From Varroa destructor (lineage: Eukaryota; Arthropoda; Arachnida; Mesostigmata; Varroidae): a stretch of 64,000 nucleotides of DNA. A program made the position numbers and the translations under genes. The stretch covers positions 35,803,472 to 35,867,471 of the forward strand of contig NW_019211455.1 of NCBI RefSeq assembly GCF_002443255.2, read 5' to 3'. Positions 25,620 to 40,597 of the stretch are shown here, piece by piece. The notes below the pieces were generated by a model, which had not been told where the DNA came from, searched no databases, and saw nothing but the letters and a program-made list of their open reading frames with translations. Numbering within the stretch: the stretch's first letter is position 1; each line of letters starts with the position of its first letter.

Positions 25620-28600
25620 ACTGCAAATGACTTTAACCTAGGTGTCAGCCTCTTGTTATAATACACTACGCTGAATCCAGCATTCATCTTACAAGTAGTA
25701 GAATATATGAACAATAATATATATTTTTTTATTCATGTTAGACTGAAAAGTATGAAAAAGCCCCTTAGAGCAGCATATTAGCAAGTCTCGCTAAGCCAAA
25801 AATATGGGGCTGTAGATAACTTGGTTCTCACATACATTTATTTGTTGTGAAAGAGGGTTAGCTTTACTTACACCTGAAATAGTACATCGGGGAGACGAAT
25901 CAGGATAAAATGAAGAATACGGCCAATAACTCGATCCGAAAGCGGGCTAAAAATCGCTACTTTGCCGTAGCATTGATCGTTCCAGTCCTTTCATCTAGAA
26001 GCCCTGCCAATTTCTCTTATGAGTAAAATAGCATCGTACGCGGTACTTAGGTATGTGTGCTGAGTATAAAGCCGTTTATGATTAAAACTTAATTAAAATT
26101 TAACTTCATAAACATAGTGTTGAGATGGATCATCCTGGACATACATAAAACTGGTGCTTGTTCCTCACCCCAGAGCTTGTAATGGTACGATATGTACAAT
26201 CTAGCGTAATAGCCCTCATACGAAGTTGTCCAACATATTGGTTGCACTTCGACTGCCTCAATTGCCCCTTTTCTACGGTCCATTTTGGAAGACAGATCAA
26301 TTATAATATAGGGAATCAGGCCACCTAGCAGTAGGCCAACATACTCGTATTCGACATTAGGAAGGTCCATTTGAATCAGGATAGAGTGTCAATTTCATCA
26401 TGTTATTACACATGTAGCATATACCGATCAATAAAAGTAAGTTTTATTTGGGTTTGTTAACGCTGCCGTTCATAACTGCAATTTACGTCAAATACGATTT
26501 TATTCAAAGGGAGATTATATTCCGGGTGTCGTCTTTACGTTTGTCTAGTAGAATAGTACATATTTCTAACTAGTGGTTTAGATTCTGATATTGTGCGTTG
26601 GCCCGAATCTTGAAATTTGAGGTCGTCAATTATATACGGGCATAGCAGACGATATTTGATCTAAAACTAATCTACGAATAACTTATCCACTAATAATTGT
26701 TATCAAAGAGCAATTAACTTTTTTAACAAACCTACGAACTTGAATTGAATATATCGGACCACACTGTGACAGCTAACTGTAACGGAGCGCAAAAACGTCC
26801 TAAATATTTGAAGTGTGAATCTGCGAAACCTCTCAATGAATTTACGAGTAAGCCTTCTATGGCAAGCATAAAAAGCTCTTCTCCAAGCTATGGAACCTAC
26901 AAAAGCCCTAGTTATCGTCTACCAGGAGGCACTTCACAATTAACGAATGAATCGCTTTCAAACAACCATACGATATAAACTGGTTCCGTGTTTAGGCTTT
27001 CATATGATGAACGACTATCTTACAAAGCCTTTTTCAGCCATGTAAACAAATGGAGTTGCCACAGCTTAGGCTTATTAAGTCTGACTGAGATAATAGATCT
27101 CGCCGCATTTCGAGGAAGTGACAACCGTCCATATTAGATTTCACACATTACCTATGTCCTATGGGAGCTTGTTATCGTGCTCCGAACTAAGTTTTGCCCC
27201 ATGGGGCTAGGAGGCTATTTAATTAAGATCGTATTCCATAAAAGCTAGCCAGCCGATATAAAAATAAAATCAACGCCAGCTCAATGAGCATGCTTTCGCT
27301 TCCGTTACTAGTAGGTTCACTAAAAGTTCTAGGGCACTATTTATATAGAACTATCCGAAAGCCGAAAGAGTATAAAAAAAAATATCTTCAACAGTGAATA
27401 TACTGCACTTTTGAAATCTTTGTTACCGTAGCTCGTTGCTGATTATGGTCCATAAAGGGCTACATATGTAAAGAGACATGCAGTAGATTAAAGGTTACAT
27501 TACAGTTTCCTTCGTCTCATCGAACGGAGTGCTGATAGAGACTCTGCTCATAGCAACAACGGTTGGACCATTCTCGCTACGCTTTCTAACTGTACAGTTA
27601 GTAGACTGCAGGAAATATGTAAGCCTCTTTAAAAGGACGGAAAAATTTAGTTAATTATTCGTTTAGTATTGATGGATACTAAAAAATAATAATAATAATC
27701 TAATTATACATACGTGTATTGTACGTATGAATACATAATGAGTTTAACTCGAAAATATATATGTATATTTTACTATCCCCTAAATATCAATTGGATACTA
27801 TCACAGCTGTGCATCATGAATATAAAATACACATATTTTACTTATCACCGTTAATGGCAGAAGACTTATTCCTCCGTCTGTTCTCATTTTAGTCGTTTTC
27901 TACGTGCGCTTCATATTGGAGATAGATTCCCCACATTAGTATACCCGCCTGCTGCTAGGGACATCATTTCTGTTGAAACTGCTTCTTTGATTCTCTTAAA
28001 CATACTCCTCTCTCTCTCCCTGTATATATAGACTTTTTTTTTTATATGTGAAGTCCTCAGAGAGATTCTAAGACTCAAGAGGCAGATGATGGTGGCGGCG
28101 TGGCTCGGCCATACCAACAGAATCAGCAGCGTGGCGATAGCGGTAGCAGCGACGGTTGTAAAGCTTGTGACCTCTTTTGCCTCTAGCGGCAATCACTTTT
28201 GTCTTCAGTTACTTCAGTTTGTCTCATCGAAATTTCGGCATCATAAAATACAGTCCTGATTACCACGACAGCGATGATAATGATACCAATGCTGCTGGAG
28301 ATCCATTATCGTTTTCGGCTACTACCGCAATTATTGCTTTACCTTTTACTTTTATAAAGTTGATTTAATTTGTTTCTATGTAAATAAAATTATATATGCA
28401 TGCATAAAAATGAACTGTTTATTAAGATCACCGCTGACCACTTATATGTGAACGCTCGTTAGTAACAGAGGCAGCCATTTTTGAAAAAAAGGCTTGTATC
28501 GTTTAACTCTAGAGTCCTCGTAGGAAGAAGCTCAAACGCATTTTGTTACTTCTACAGCTTTTTGAATTAGATAGAAAGTTAAATACTAGAGTTCTCGAGT

Positions 28601-31600
28601 TGAATACAATTTAAATTAGGCGAAATTCAGCGATCCCGACTAAAGAATTACTTCGGGCCGCTGACCGCAAATACAAATGTTCCGCTAGATATTCGGTTTC
28701 ATTGCATGCAATACCTGTACACGTGAACAGGCAAAACTTCCTCTTTATACGACAGGTTCGTCGGAAAAATTACTAAGTGTCAGCTGAATAGGTTAACACA
28801 CAACGGTATGGTACGGCTTGTCCAAGCAGCTGTTTACCGTCCCACGACCTACAGATTAAATAATCGTCTGTTTCATAGAACGTAACGCTCATTCTATCGC
28901 AAAGTACAACGATCTTTTTTATCATAGCCTACGAAACGGGCAATGAACAGTACAGGTAAATCTGTTTCTGTCAATCGCAATTAGTTGTTGGATGGATTTT
29001 AACAAGTTCGTTCGTCCGTGGAATGAATTTTTCCCTGTCCGTGACTGTGCTTTTATGTAGCAATAACAGTTGTAATTACAATTATTTATACAGGTAGCGA
29101 AGTAAACAAATGAACAAAAACAGAGAAAAAGGCACAGTCTTTCACAGAAGCTCAAATCAATGCACATGCTTATAAAAAATTTAAAAGTAAAGCATAGAAG
29201 CATGCGCCTAGAACAAAAACCATCTCAAAAATCGCCCTTTAACTAGAAATTTTTCTTATCGGCTTAGCGTCTCTGAACGCTGTTTTTGCAAATGGATGCC
29301 GGAGCGATTCGTAATTATTGGTATCTTTTAATTGACCATTACAAGATAAAGGGTTAGGCCTGGATAAATTATTTGACTGTCCGATCCAATATAGGAGAAC
29401 GGTGTCCCGCTGAAATAATTTATTGTCGTCGTATGTCATTATAAACGAAAGAAACAGAATGATTAGCAAAAAATCTTAGCGAGGAGTGCGCGAGGCCTAT
29501 AGCTGGGAAAGGGTGAACAAACAATCGCGACAAAAAAGGTCCATGATTTGGAATGAAAACAAAGAGCCTCAAAAGGAAGGAGCGGACGAAGCTAGTTCTA
29601 AATATTTAATGTTGCATGCATAGGCATAGGATTTACAAGATGAAAAAATGAACTTAATTAAATAAGATCTTAGCGTTAATCTTTCAAAGTATTCCTGTAG
29701 ATCTAGAATCGCATCAAAGCAAGCTTTATCGTGCACTGAACACTCGATTAATGGGTCAATTCATATTATTTTTTGGTGACCTCTGCACATTGTGAGTTTT
29801 CCCGGCATACTACGCGTGATACGGATGTGTATGACTCTTATGTATACACAAGTGTGTATACGTATCTGTCACATGAATTGTACAATGAACGAATGACTGA
29901 ATGATGACCTATGGATGAATGGTGATTGCATTGAATAGTGTTAGCACACTTCCGTGCAGCAGATCGCTGTTGAGGACCCAACAAGAACTTCTTTAGCGCA
30001 GAAGATGGACCAAACAAATGCCATTATCGACTAAGTCTGTCTTTACCATGAGCACAGATAGTTGAAGTCAATCAATGATGAGCGAACACCCTACATCGCC
30101 ATATTAAGCATCAGCTGTAGTTATAAGCACTCACACGCACACACTTACATACAAGCAGACGCATTACACCGTGCGTTCAGCGCCTCTAGGACGGTCCTTC
30201 CGAACCTTGGTGATGTATTTTGGTTCTTTCTGTGCTCGCATTCATTTGTCAGGTTTGCACTTGCGCATCGAACTGTCAAGCTTCTTCGTCACCGTCATGA
30301 AGAGCACAAAAATATATACGATTTTTGCACTCCCTGCCCGGTGACCAGCAATGAATGATAAAGGAGCTCCACTTGTCTATCTATATGTAGTTCTTGAATG
30401 TGGTGATAATGACGCTAATATTGTTGTTGTTGTTGCTGATGGTAACTCGTGATGGACCTCATCACGCGACTGACCAACCAGGCGAACTCATGGTCAGTTG
30501 TTCGATAGTCTAAACAGGCGACTTCATCATTCAAATCGGACCAATCCGCGTCATCACCGAAACAAAAGGAAAAGCCTGGGTAAACAGAGAGTGTAGCACC
30601 ATGCTGGTGGCTTCACTTACCCTACCTTTTGATAGATTTGCTGCCATTACCATTCCCACGAAGAAACATACAAATTGCGTCAAACAACATATCCCATACT
30701 AAAGTATAGACTTCAATCGACAACTTGCAGTTAATTATTTCGGCTTAATGAGTCTCTGCGTAACTACCTTTTTTTGTAAGAGCTTTGTAAAATTTGGTAA
30801 TAAAAACACAGATCTTAAATTATATATATATATATATATATATAATGTGACCTAAGGGTCAAAGCGTATTTTGGAAAAATCAAGGAGCAAACCAGCTTTC
30901 AATTGAATTTAATCGAAAATCACTTCTATTAGCACAAAGAACGATCTTAGTGAAGACAGTTAAGAAGGTTCGTGATACGTGCAAGGGCAAACAATCGCAC
31001 CTTCATATAATACCGGATATACAGGGGAGGACCATACTCTTGAATCCACCGGTTTATGCGCTGCAGAATCGGTGTCCATAATGGCTTACCTGTTTGTCAT
31101 ATTATTTAGTGTGAACGCTAGAGACGTTTGGTAAAAATGATTCTTCGAGGTTGATTTCAAAATGCAACTACTCTGATCTTTTAAAAGTGAGGTAAGAGGA
31201 GACAAATGCGTAATAATGGTATCAAAGGAGTGACATCATTTAAAGGTTTGCAAAAAAATACTTTTTACACTTTTAAGCATTTTTGTCCTTGAAACTGAGG
31301 CTTTGCCACAGGCAAAAAATACACAGAATTGTATAAAATATATGAATGGTGGGATGAATGGTTTGGCCAATTTGCCCGTGGAGTTGGTAAGACAAACGAC
31401 GTGATAACTAAAAAAAAAAAAAACAATGTCCCTATTAGTGGACGCTTTGCGAGGGGCAAGACAAATTTCTTACAAAATTGACTGCCTATTCCCACGCTTC
31501 TTCTGGATTGTAGTAGTGAAAGTTTGGTGTTTTAACACACATCATAGGACGATCGAAGCCCAGTTGACATCCGTGTACCCTTCGTAGCGAGATACTATTT

Positions 31601-33170
31601 TGCCGTCTGCGGGGTCCCAATGCATTTCCACACCGATAGACATATCGGTGGCATATTTAGCGTCAGTGTAGATACTGCTTGATATATGGAACAGTTCTTT
31701 GAGCACATGATACAGTTAATGTTTCGTATAAGGAAACGCTATACGGTAAGATCTCGTATGTGAGTTTATAAATCATTCAAATCTAAATTTATTCCTACAT
31801 ATTATGAATTGTATCGTAATAATTAATTAACACTTTAAACCGTGAACGTGAATTAGCTCAATTCTATTTTACTTATTTTATAAATGGAAACAGCTCACAC
31901 GAGTGGCACGTTTATTTCTGGAAAACATGATGAGAGAAATCATCTTGTGTGAACCCCTTTTATGTTCAGCGTTCAATCAACTACAAAGCAAATAATCTAC
32001 GCTTTTCGTCAACCCCAATTTTGTAGATAGATCTACTATAAAATAACACATAACTCATACGTGCAAAGAGAGGTAATAATGATCTGTTCAGGTATGGCAA
32101 TAAACGAGAAGGCGGCAATTCAGGTGCGCCTTTCGTGCTTATTAAACGACCCGGTCTCTACCCCATACAGAACTCTTCCACTGGTTTTCACAGCTTTCCT
32201 TCATTGAGTGGCCGCATTTGCCATTGCTGATGAACTGGCAAATGAAGACAATCTGAAGACGGCCACAACAACAGCGATCACCTCCATCTTTCACCACCGC
32301 TGAAGTCTCTCGATAGTTGCGCTATTATTTTTATATCAGAAGAAGTGGTTTAAGCTTCGTTTCGTGTGATGCTCCAGCGTGTATGTTTCCAGACGTAAGC
32401 TCTCAATCAGATGGCTGTAAGTTTTTTGGAAGAATGGTCCTATTATGTTAAAATTAGTATGAATGAAAAACTCCTTCGCAGTATAAAGCAAAATTGTAGC
32501 ATTGTCGTACAGGGTGTTTGTCACATAACCGACTATCAATGTTCAAGCTGGCTATAAACAGATAAACGGAATGGGTTCTATGAAGAGGCCGTAATATTGC
32601 TTCAACGTATTTCGAAGAGATAGTAGATCTTCAACAAAAGCACTAACATTTAAATTTGAAATGAACGAAAGCTCTAACGCTTCTATGACTATCGGAATCA
32701 ACGATGCCTTCACCTTAGTGATACAAAATCAGCAGTTATAGCTAAGAAATAATTCTATGAAAAATAGTGCGAGTGATCTGACAGCGGATGCAGAACTTTT
32801 ACGGAAACCTTCTAGACGGTTCCGATTGTCGACTCTATTATATATTGTCGGACGCATATGCGGTAACGGTTCAACTAAATGCCTGTCTTTGACCCATTAT
32901 TTTAGGTTCGTTGTTGAAATATCTATGCTTATCAGAACGTGTATCTATATAACTTAAAGTTCGAGCGTAAAAAGACGAACGTATTTAGTTGTCTCGATTT
33001 GATATGTGGCGTTGTCTAAAATTTAGTAACGCCGGGACCGTCTGTCGGTATTATGCCGTCGTTAAGCGCAAGTATTATATTATACAAGCCGGCAAAACAA
33101 CGTCCCTAGTACGTCTATTGTATTAAACAACGGAATCAAGCTCGTATCGCTAATACCTCTGTGTATACGT
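25620..33170 (+). other. Large AP-2 intron, middle part
   Basis: Mostly AT-rich intronic DNA with no exon recognised on either strand. A Ser/Pro-rich frame at 26745-26978 (+) and a frame at 26089-26370 (-) look somewhat protein-like but lack convincing splice sites or similarity. It contains a TA microsatellite near 30.82 kb, a poly-A run near 31.41 kb, and an inverted repeat at 29842-29861 (GTATACAC / GTGTATAC). Confidence 0.6.
30820..30844. repeat. (TA)n microsatellite
   Basis: About 12 TA units in AT-rich intronic DNA. Confidence 0.9.
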
Positions 33171-34010
33171 ACATATAAATGGCGGTGGAGGCAGCAATAT
33201 CAGCCGCGCCATCATCTCCAGACGCTGGCCGAGTTCGAGCAGGCAGGAGAGAGAGGGAGAGAGAGAGGGCTATTGAGACATTAATAAATGGGCGCAATTA
33301 ATCATAAATTGCGCTCGTCCTGATGTTATTAGACATATATTTTCAAATGCACACTTATACGGATTTGTGGTGCGCTTGTTTTGGAATGTGACCGTGTGCT
33401 AATATGGTAAGCATCCGCACCTAGCAACTGCCTCCCCTTTCCCCGACTCGCCCTTTCTCTTTGTTTATGCTTGACACAGCCGTTTGGCTGTCCCTGTATC
33501 CATACGCCTCCGTGTATGCGTGCGTCAAAGTCTATATGTTTGTATAGTATCTGTATTACAACATAGCGTGATAAGTTGATGACCAGGAATATCGCTGCTG
33601 TTTCGTTGCACTTGGCTCGGCCGTTATTGAGAGTATGAAAGACAACAACGAAAATAGCATGATTCAGACCCAGCGGCGCGACCGGCAATGAGAGCAACGC
33701 TGTCTGGGGACGAAGCCAGATATCGGCGCCGGTGCCGCGGCCATCTCATGGCAGCAGCAGCAGTAAATGAACGGCACTTCCACATCCACAGCAGCGGCAT
33801 CTAAAGGCCTAGATACGCAAATTGAGTTTTTGATACTATTACTACAACTGCAGCTACCGCTTCTACTGTTGGTGTAAAGCAACTAAACAGTATTCCGAAA
33901 AACGTTTGGCGAACAACGACGGCTGACAATACGAAACCCACTGTCGCAAGCGGCAGCGACTGCCGCTTCTGCGACATTATCTTCGCCACGTCCTGAGTCG
34001 CACGTTTATA
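33171..34010 (+). other. GC-rich intronic patch
   Basis: Local rise in GC with a GA-rich run (33245-33271) and GCAGCAGCAG (33750-33762). Open frames on the minus strand (33329-33697, 33664-33989) show no recognised domain. It may be regulatory; no function can be assigned. Confidence 0.35.
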
Positions 34011-37000
34011 TTACACGTAAACTATGCATACTCACTAACATACCGACTGAGCTCATAGAATTGCACGGAACTTGATTAGTGAAAGCAAGGAATTATAGGC
34101 GATAACTCTTCTAATCTTATAGAATTACCAAATGGAAAATGGGATCTGATTCTCAACTAGAGCCTGTCAACAACATAATGTCAAGGTAGAATTGGACAAA
34201 TGCTAGGATTTTTTTTCATCTTCATGCTGCCGTCGCTGTAGTAGAACGGTGAGCTTTAACTGGCTTCGTAAAAACGTGTTTTATTATCAAAGATTCAGTA
34301 GAGTAACTTGCCACCGCTCTGGCTAGAATGACACCCAAATTCTCGCTTCTATTCTCCACAATTGTTCCATAGTTACTGCGGAGGCTTCCGATACTGAAAT
34401 ATCGAAGGATCCACGCGGTCTAAATTGGGAAAGTTTCAATAAGGAATTTTATGCCTTTACTAATGAAACATCTGCGAGTGCTAAATTGATATCCAAAACT
34501 TAAACCTGCTCATTGATGTAAACTGTCGTCGAAATCATTGAAAAAAGCTTAGAATTTAATTCAAGAATCGTACCCGCCTGTCACGGTCAGTCCCGACTAT
34601 GAAGATCTTGCTTTACTTAGATTACTTGGAATCATGCTCGCTCGATATTTCTAAAACCGTTATTCCCTATTGGATTTAAAATTAACCGTTATCCTATACT
34701 AACAGTTTTAAGTTACAAGGATAGAAAATTTCAGCTATTTATCTACTGTCGGGTAGGTATCGACCCTGTCTGGTCAAGCTCACTTCAATGCAAATAAGGA
34801 AAGTTTCAGAACGAAAACGCAGGTTCGATTGTATGTGTTGTTGGCGGGACATTAGAAAGCGACCGCCGACCTCTTTCAACCAACATTTTGAATATTTATA
34901 TGATAAAAACCTTTAAATTGTCGATCGAGTGTTGTAGCATCCTGTAAACCATATATGTACACGCTCTGATAAGCGATGATATCTGTCACGTACAACTGGG
35001 GCAATGTTATTACACCTAATAGGAGTTCGGGCAAGTTCAGATAAACGCAAGCGCTGTCAAGCATGAATGTGATTCTATTTGTACAGAAAAATTTAGAAAT
35101 ATTAAACGCAGCAAAAGCCAAATCACAGATTAACTTACAGAGGAAACAGTTGCGCTCTAATGGTAGCAACAATGAGTGATCATGTATATATATGTACTGC
35201 GCGTTCAGATGTTTCGGCCGTTGTCCTTCCAGGTCATCTATATTGATGGCCCTTTCATTGCATATCTTTCGACCAAACGAAAACGTAATTAAGTTGTCTG
35301 CGAGGTCCTCCGAAGAAATTGCTGATAAGTAGGTTGAAGTCGCTATATAGGCAACGGTAGTAACGATGCACCGGTTACTGAATTGTCAAAAAACAATTAG
35401 CGACTAACGACGAAGCACAGATGGCAAAAAGTAAACACAACAGCAGCTACAGATTCGATCTACTTTGGTCGTAATTAATGCGGCCTGTTTTATCAAAATT
35501 AAACTGTGACGACACATAAAGTAAAACAATAATGATAATCAACAAGAAAAAAAAAGTCTATGTATGTTCTTTTTGGGCAACTTGCTTACGAGCACCTGAG
35601 TATCCAATCCCGAACCTTGAGGAACCACAAATACCCTAAATACTGTTAAATTACTGATCATCATTACTATGCTGGTTATGCTTGCAAAAACAGTGTAGAA
35701 ATGACTAGAAACAAGCACTGGCACAAATGATTTCTTAAAAGATGATTTGCTCCAAGCAGTACGTCAATCGATTCGATGGTTCTGTTTAACCACAGAAACA
35801 GCGGCAGCAAAGGACGCAAAATTGCTTATCTTAGACATAGCGCTTCCCAGGATAGCAGGATAGCCTTCTAAGTATGACAATAGTCGTTGCATCGACAGCT
35901 TTTTACCATGCTGATTGTCTTTCCATTGGGAATGGTCCTCCTTCTCTCTGTGCCTACCCCCTTCGTAAGGGTACTGCTACTCGTATCGTAACCTCTAGGC
36001 CAGATTCTAAATATGAACTCAAAGTAACTGGTAACTAATGCCATTGAAGCGTTCAACACGACAACTAAATAAGAACGGGATCGTTAGCTTCCTATTTCTT
36101 TTGGGATAAAAGTATAAGGGCTGAGTCATTTTTGTGTAGACTGTTGTGGAACTGCTAAATGTCAATAAAGCGGCCAACCAGCGAACCTTGTTTTGGTCGA
36201 ATAACGTTTAAGCGCAGGCTTCGAAAGAATTATTTGGAAGACGACAAAGTTGCAGTAGTTCCGGAATCGTAGATATCATCATCGGTTTTGGCAGCGCGTC
36301 CGCCGGCATTAGTCGCGGCGGTTGTTCTAGCACAATCGTCAAATACAAGATATTTGTATACAGTGCAATACTCAATCATGGTTATCATAGCCTTGCGGCT
36401 GGCTTTAGCTGTCGCTATTATTATTAGCCCGCCAGCAGCAGCGAGATAGCTCAGCGAACACTACATGGGAATCTGGGCTATTGGTGCAAGACACACGGGG
36501 GGTTTCGGCTCCTGCTTCAGCCCCAAGTCCGGCCGTCGGAGGCGACGATCTGCGGCTGGAAATGGGGCATCCGCCAATAAAAGGCGCGCGTCAACAATAA
36601 CATGCGATAATTCTCCTGGCGACAGCAGTGGTAGCAGCAGTGTGAGGAAGTATTGTGCCGCTAATTAGCGTAGAGGCGTACGGATGGCCATACGCGAACC
36701 GTCATCACCACATAATCGAACTGCTTCTCGGCAAAAACATCGTCGCCGAATGGTAACCGACAGCAACGGCAGCGTTACTTGCCTTCATTCATAAATTTCA
36801 TTCTTGCCGTTCGTTGGAGGCGTGGCGCTACTGTCGCTGCGCGTGTCGGCAACAGGCCATGGGATAAAGGGACATAGAGCCATCCAAACGTGCTACAGTG
36901 GATTAGCTACTTATTGCGATTATGACTTGTCTCAGACGCGCCGCTGGCTCGCTGCGATGGCGTCGAACGATTTTAAAATTAGCCGCGTTGCGGTTATGTC

Positions 37001-37523
37001 AGTTACAGCTAATGCATAACGACGATGCATCGAGTCTCGTGTCAACAGGCCCTCTTCCATATCGAAAACAAGCAATATTATTTAAGCGACAAAGTCGTTA
37101 GTCACCATGATGATGATGCTTACGCGAGCACAGTTCGCGTCGTACGAAGTGCGACGCTTCGGCTCCAATCAGATGTATCGGCCAGTCAGAAAACCATCAT
37201 TGAAACAGTACAAATTAGAAGATAGACATTACACGTTCAAGCTCTTCCCTAGTTCCTTTATAAAGCATTGTCAGATAGTATGTACTGCACAAAAATACAT
37301 CAGAGTAATAAAAAGGCCTAAATGTATTCTACAATACGACGTGCGGCGAGTTTCGCGCGTAGAGGCTTGGTCATTTATGCTTCGAACTTAGACCAGTAAT
37401 AGAGAAATCGTACACGTGACACCTTATGTCACATTAAGTCGCGATCGTAGTATCGATTCGTTTCAGCTAGATACAGTATTATATCTGACTAGATAAAGTA
37501 TCCGAATTTAGTCATTGCCAAGG

Positions 37524-37547
37524 TAGAAATGCCATAAAGCATTTCTA
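37524..37547. repeat. Short perfect hairpin
   Basis: TAGAAATGC and GCATTTCTA are exact inverted repeats with a 6-nt loop. Intronic; no function seen. Confidence 0.5.
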
Positions 37548-37696
37548 AATCCTATTTAGGGTTGACAATAAACGGCAATAGCACGGAAAGTCCACGTCGG
37601 GTAGAAGTTCACTGTCTGGAAAGCAATGAATAACGCGACAAAGGGCTAAGTGTATACTTATTGGTTTGTGGAGTCAATGTGCGTTCTGTTGTCGTA

Positions 37697-37920
37697 TTAG
37701 ATTGACATACAGGACGCGCTGGCCGGCGGGCTGAAACGCACCTTGGGCCCAATGATGATATTCGAGGATGTCCAATTGGCGACGGTCAGGACGCCACGAA
37801 GGCCATTGCAATCAGTGACTTCGTCCTTACAGTAGCCATTATCTACATAAGTGCAAAGCTCGGTAATAGTTTTTGCGAAACTAGAGATTCTATAGCGGCA
37901 CACACACCAACTGACTAGCT
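37697..37920 (-). other. Unrecognised Cys-containing minus frame
   Basis: The frame is open upstream of its stop and reads WCVCRYRISS, then ELCTYVDNGYCKDEVTDCNG, then GPKVRFSPPASASC. The Cys spacing and mixed composition look more protein-like than most frames here. There is no good initiating ATG. A possible acceptor (TAGTCAG) precedes it. It could be an exon relic, an exon of a nested gene, or chance. I do not recognise a family. Confidence 0.15.
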
Positions 37921-40553
37921 GCTACTATCTAAGTTAAGGAAACCCTGTGCTACTTTGTACTTAGGTGATAGAATCAACAGCATGAACAGAGCTTCGTTCA
38001 CAGGCCGTTTCAACTACCGCCACTTATAATTCGGTTACGGTGACATATTAATACATAGAAATGGTATCTACCGGCAAATCTGCAATCGTGCTATCCATTA
38101 AAAATATGTGTGAATGAACTAAGCTATACGTTTGCGCGCCTTTATTGCTGTAAGACGATTAGTTGGGAGGATAGGACAAAGATCAAGCGGTGGGTCTGCA
38201 CTCTAAGCCTCGTTGGTCTGCAGCATTTCTTTGGTATAGAACAACCGCGGAAACGGCGGTGGCGGCGGTAACGGCTTCGACCGTTCAGCCGCAGAATCAC
38301 GAGGAAAAGATATTCTCTTATATCCCTACTTCTACCACCTCTTTCCCCCGCCCCAACCCCACCCCCACCGCTTCGATTCTCTGTGCGATTCGAAACTGTA
38401 AAGGTGAACGAAGGCGAGCGGACAGCGGATGGACGAACGAAGGCAGAACACGCACACCGACGAAATTTATTAAACTGGCGGACCGGCCGACCGCTCCTTT
38501 CCGCACCCTTTCGGCTTTCCAATGACTTTTCAGTCGTGGAATCCGAAGGAACGGCATTAGAACAACGAACTGGTCGCGCGATCACTGAAGCGAAAAGATT
38601 TCGAATAAACGAAGATTTAAGCTCACCACTAGCCGTCAGCTGTTGCTTCTGCTCTACGCATAATCATTATAATTGTAACAGCATACGCGGACAACACCGA
38701 CCGTACATGCAGTGCTCCAATGACGGCAACCTCGTGCTTTACAGAAATAAATCATACGTCCATTTTTATTATCGAGCAGACTTTGACCTGACAAAATCTA
38801 CAATGCACACCTTACGTTAAATAGCAAATTATAAAATGGTGACCCAATTCCTTTAAACTGCTAGTTGCCCATACTGAAGGTTAGAGATCAACGGTCTTTT
38901 AACTAGCTTGCCGATCCTGTTAACACGATAAGCTGAAAATAGAAGGAGCACTGCATAAGATTTCGCCATTTCATGAGCCAGAACGTAATAAGAGAATTTC
39001 TACTACCAAAAGCGAGTTACTACCTGCTTGAATGGAAGTTAATTTAGGCCACAGATCGATCAATGAAATTGGAAAAGCAATATCAATGGCAGCTGGCTGT
39101 CCTCAAGCATGCAACGGCTAAAACAATTTTAGGCATGTTTGTAATATGTAGACAAGTTGGCTACAGGGATTTTAATATATACACACAATTTAAATTCTCA
39201 CTGTTAACGGTTATTTTATCTTTAACATACCGCACACATGAAAACGGTTTCATTAAAGGGAACTGAATATATTCAATTTATTTTAATGAAAAGACATCAA
39301 TTTCTAGATTCGGAGAGCCTTTTAAGCGGACCACACCGGCATCGATCATCTGGTTTGAACCGACGAAGAAGTTCGGCAACAGAAACACTTTAGACAATAC
39401 ACCGATCTGTGATCTTCCTTTGTTCACGCAAACTGGGCACTGTAAGCAAGTAGAAAAACATAAGCAGTATCGTAATAATAATTGATAGGTTACTACATAT
39501 ATATATATAACTTACATAACTGATCAGTTAATATCCATGGTCATTAGTACAATGCAAATAAATATCGTCATATATTCTTTATCCTCACAGGATAAGTAAA
39601 TAACGAACGAGCATTTAACTTCAAATGTGAACAGGCAATCTGACTAGTCTTTTTCTGTTTTCGTCTTAGACGTTTTTGTTGTTATCTTCTGTCTTCCGTG
39701 TGTGCTACCCCGTTTTAAATTTGTACCATTCTTCAACGATTGAGTCACGACTTTGGTCCTCACATATATGCCCGCAGACGCGTTCTTTTCCAACTAATTT
39801 TAACTTCAACACGGCGAATTGATAGTAGGGTGACAGGATTCATTGGAACGCGCTCGATTCCTGTTCATACTGACAGCAAAATTAATTTAACAGGAAAATT
39901 CAAATTGATAAATACGTTTTTTTCGTCTCAAGTCTTGCCCGGCTCATTGTAAAGCACAACACGATTTCGATTTTAAAATGTTCATTATATTATTTAAAGG
40001 GAGGACTGTCCGAGAACGACTTCCTGTGTGTTGCTTTACAGTTCACCAATCAAGTATACATCCGTTCAAACGTACCCCCTTCTAAATAACGGAGCACTGT
40101 CTTTGGCGAGAAGAAACGCGGATTTTTTTATTAGTTTTTGATAATACTGAAAGTCATTCGATCGAACTCAACGTGATGGAAAGCCGGGCAGTCTACAGAC
40201 AGCACTGCAAGAATACATTGAAAACTCTAGTATCTTAATCTGTTATCATTATTCTGTTAGCAAAGCTAGTCTGTTACAGCGCTTTGACTGGCGTTTTAGC
40301 TAACGTTTAACGGGAAGATGGAGCTGTTCGAAGTCACACCGGCGTCCAGTAACGAAGTTAGCCATCATTGTACAGGCCCTACGACATCCTGAACGCCAGA
40401 AGTGGTCTTTTCGATCCGTAAAATGATCTAGGTCTCCTATTAGCATGCATTTTTTCTGTAAATGTGAATACCTGTCATTCAGTTATCTGCGACACTGTCT
40501 GATTGCCGTTCAATACTATACTTAATTTATGAATTAGTTAGATAACGCTACAT

Positions 40554-40597
40554 AAATGTAGTGTTAAATTGTTCGCTCTCAAATGTAGTGTTAAATT
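40554..40597. repeat. 17-bp direct repeat
   Basis: AAATGTAGTGTTAAATT occurs at 40554-40570 and again at 40581-40597, a 27-nt period. It may be the trace of a local duplication or a transposon footprint. Confidence 0.7.

Noticed and set aside
26745..26978. Ser/Pro-rich + frame
   Set aside because: It begins without ATG, has no acceptor and shows no similarity. Compositionally odd only.
38383..38820. 145-codon + strand frame overlapping a 147-codon minus frame
   Set aside because: Mutually open frames in a GC-rich patch, no recognised domain, no splice support.
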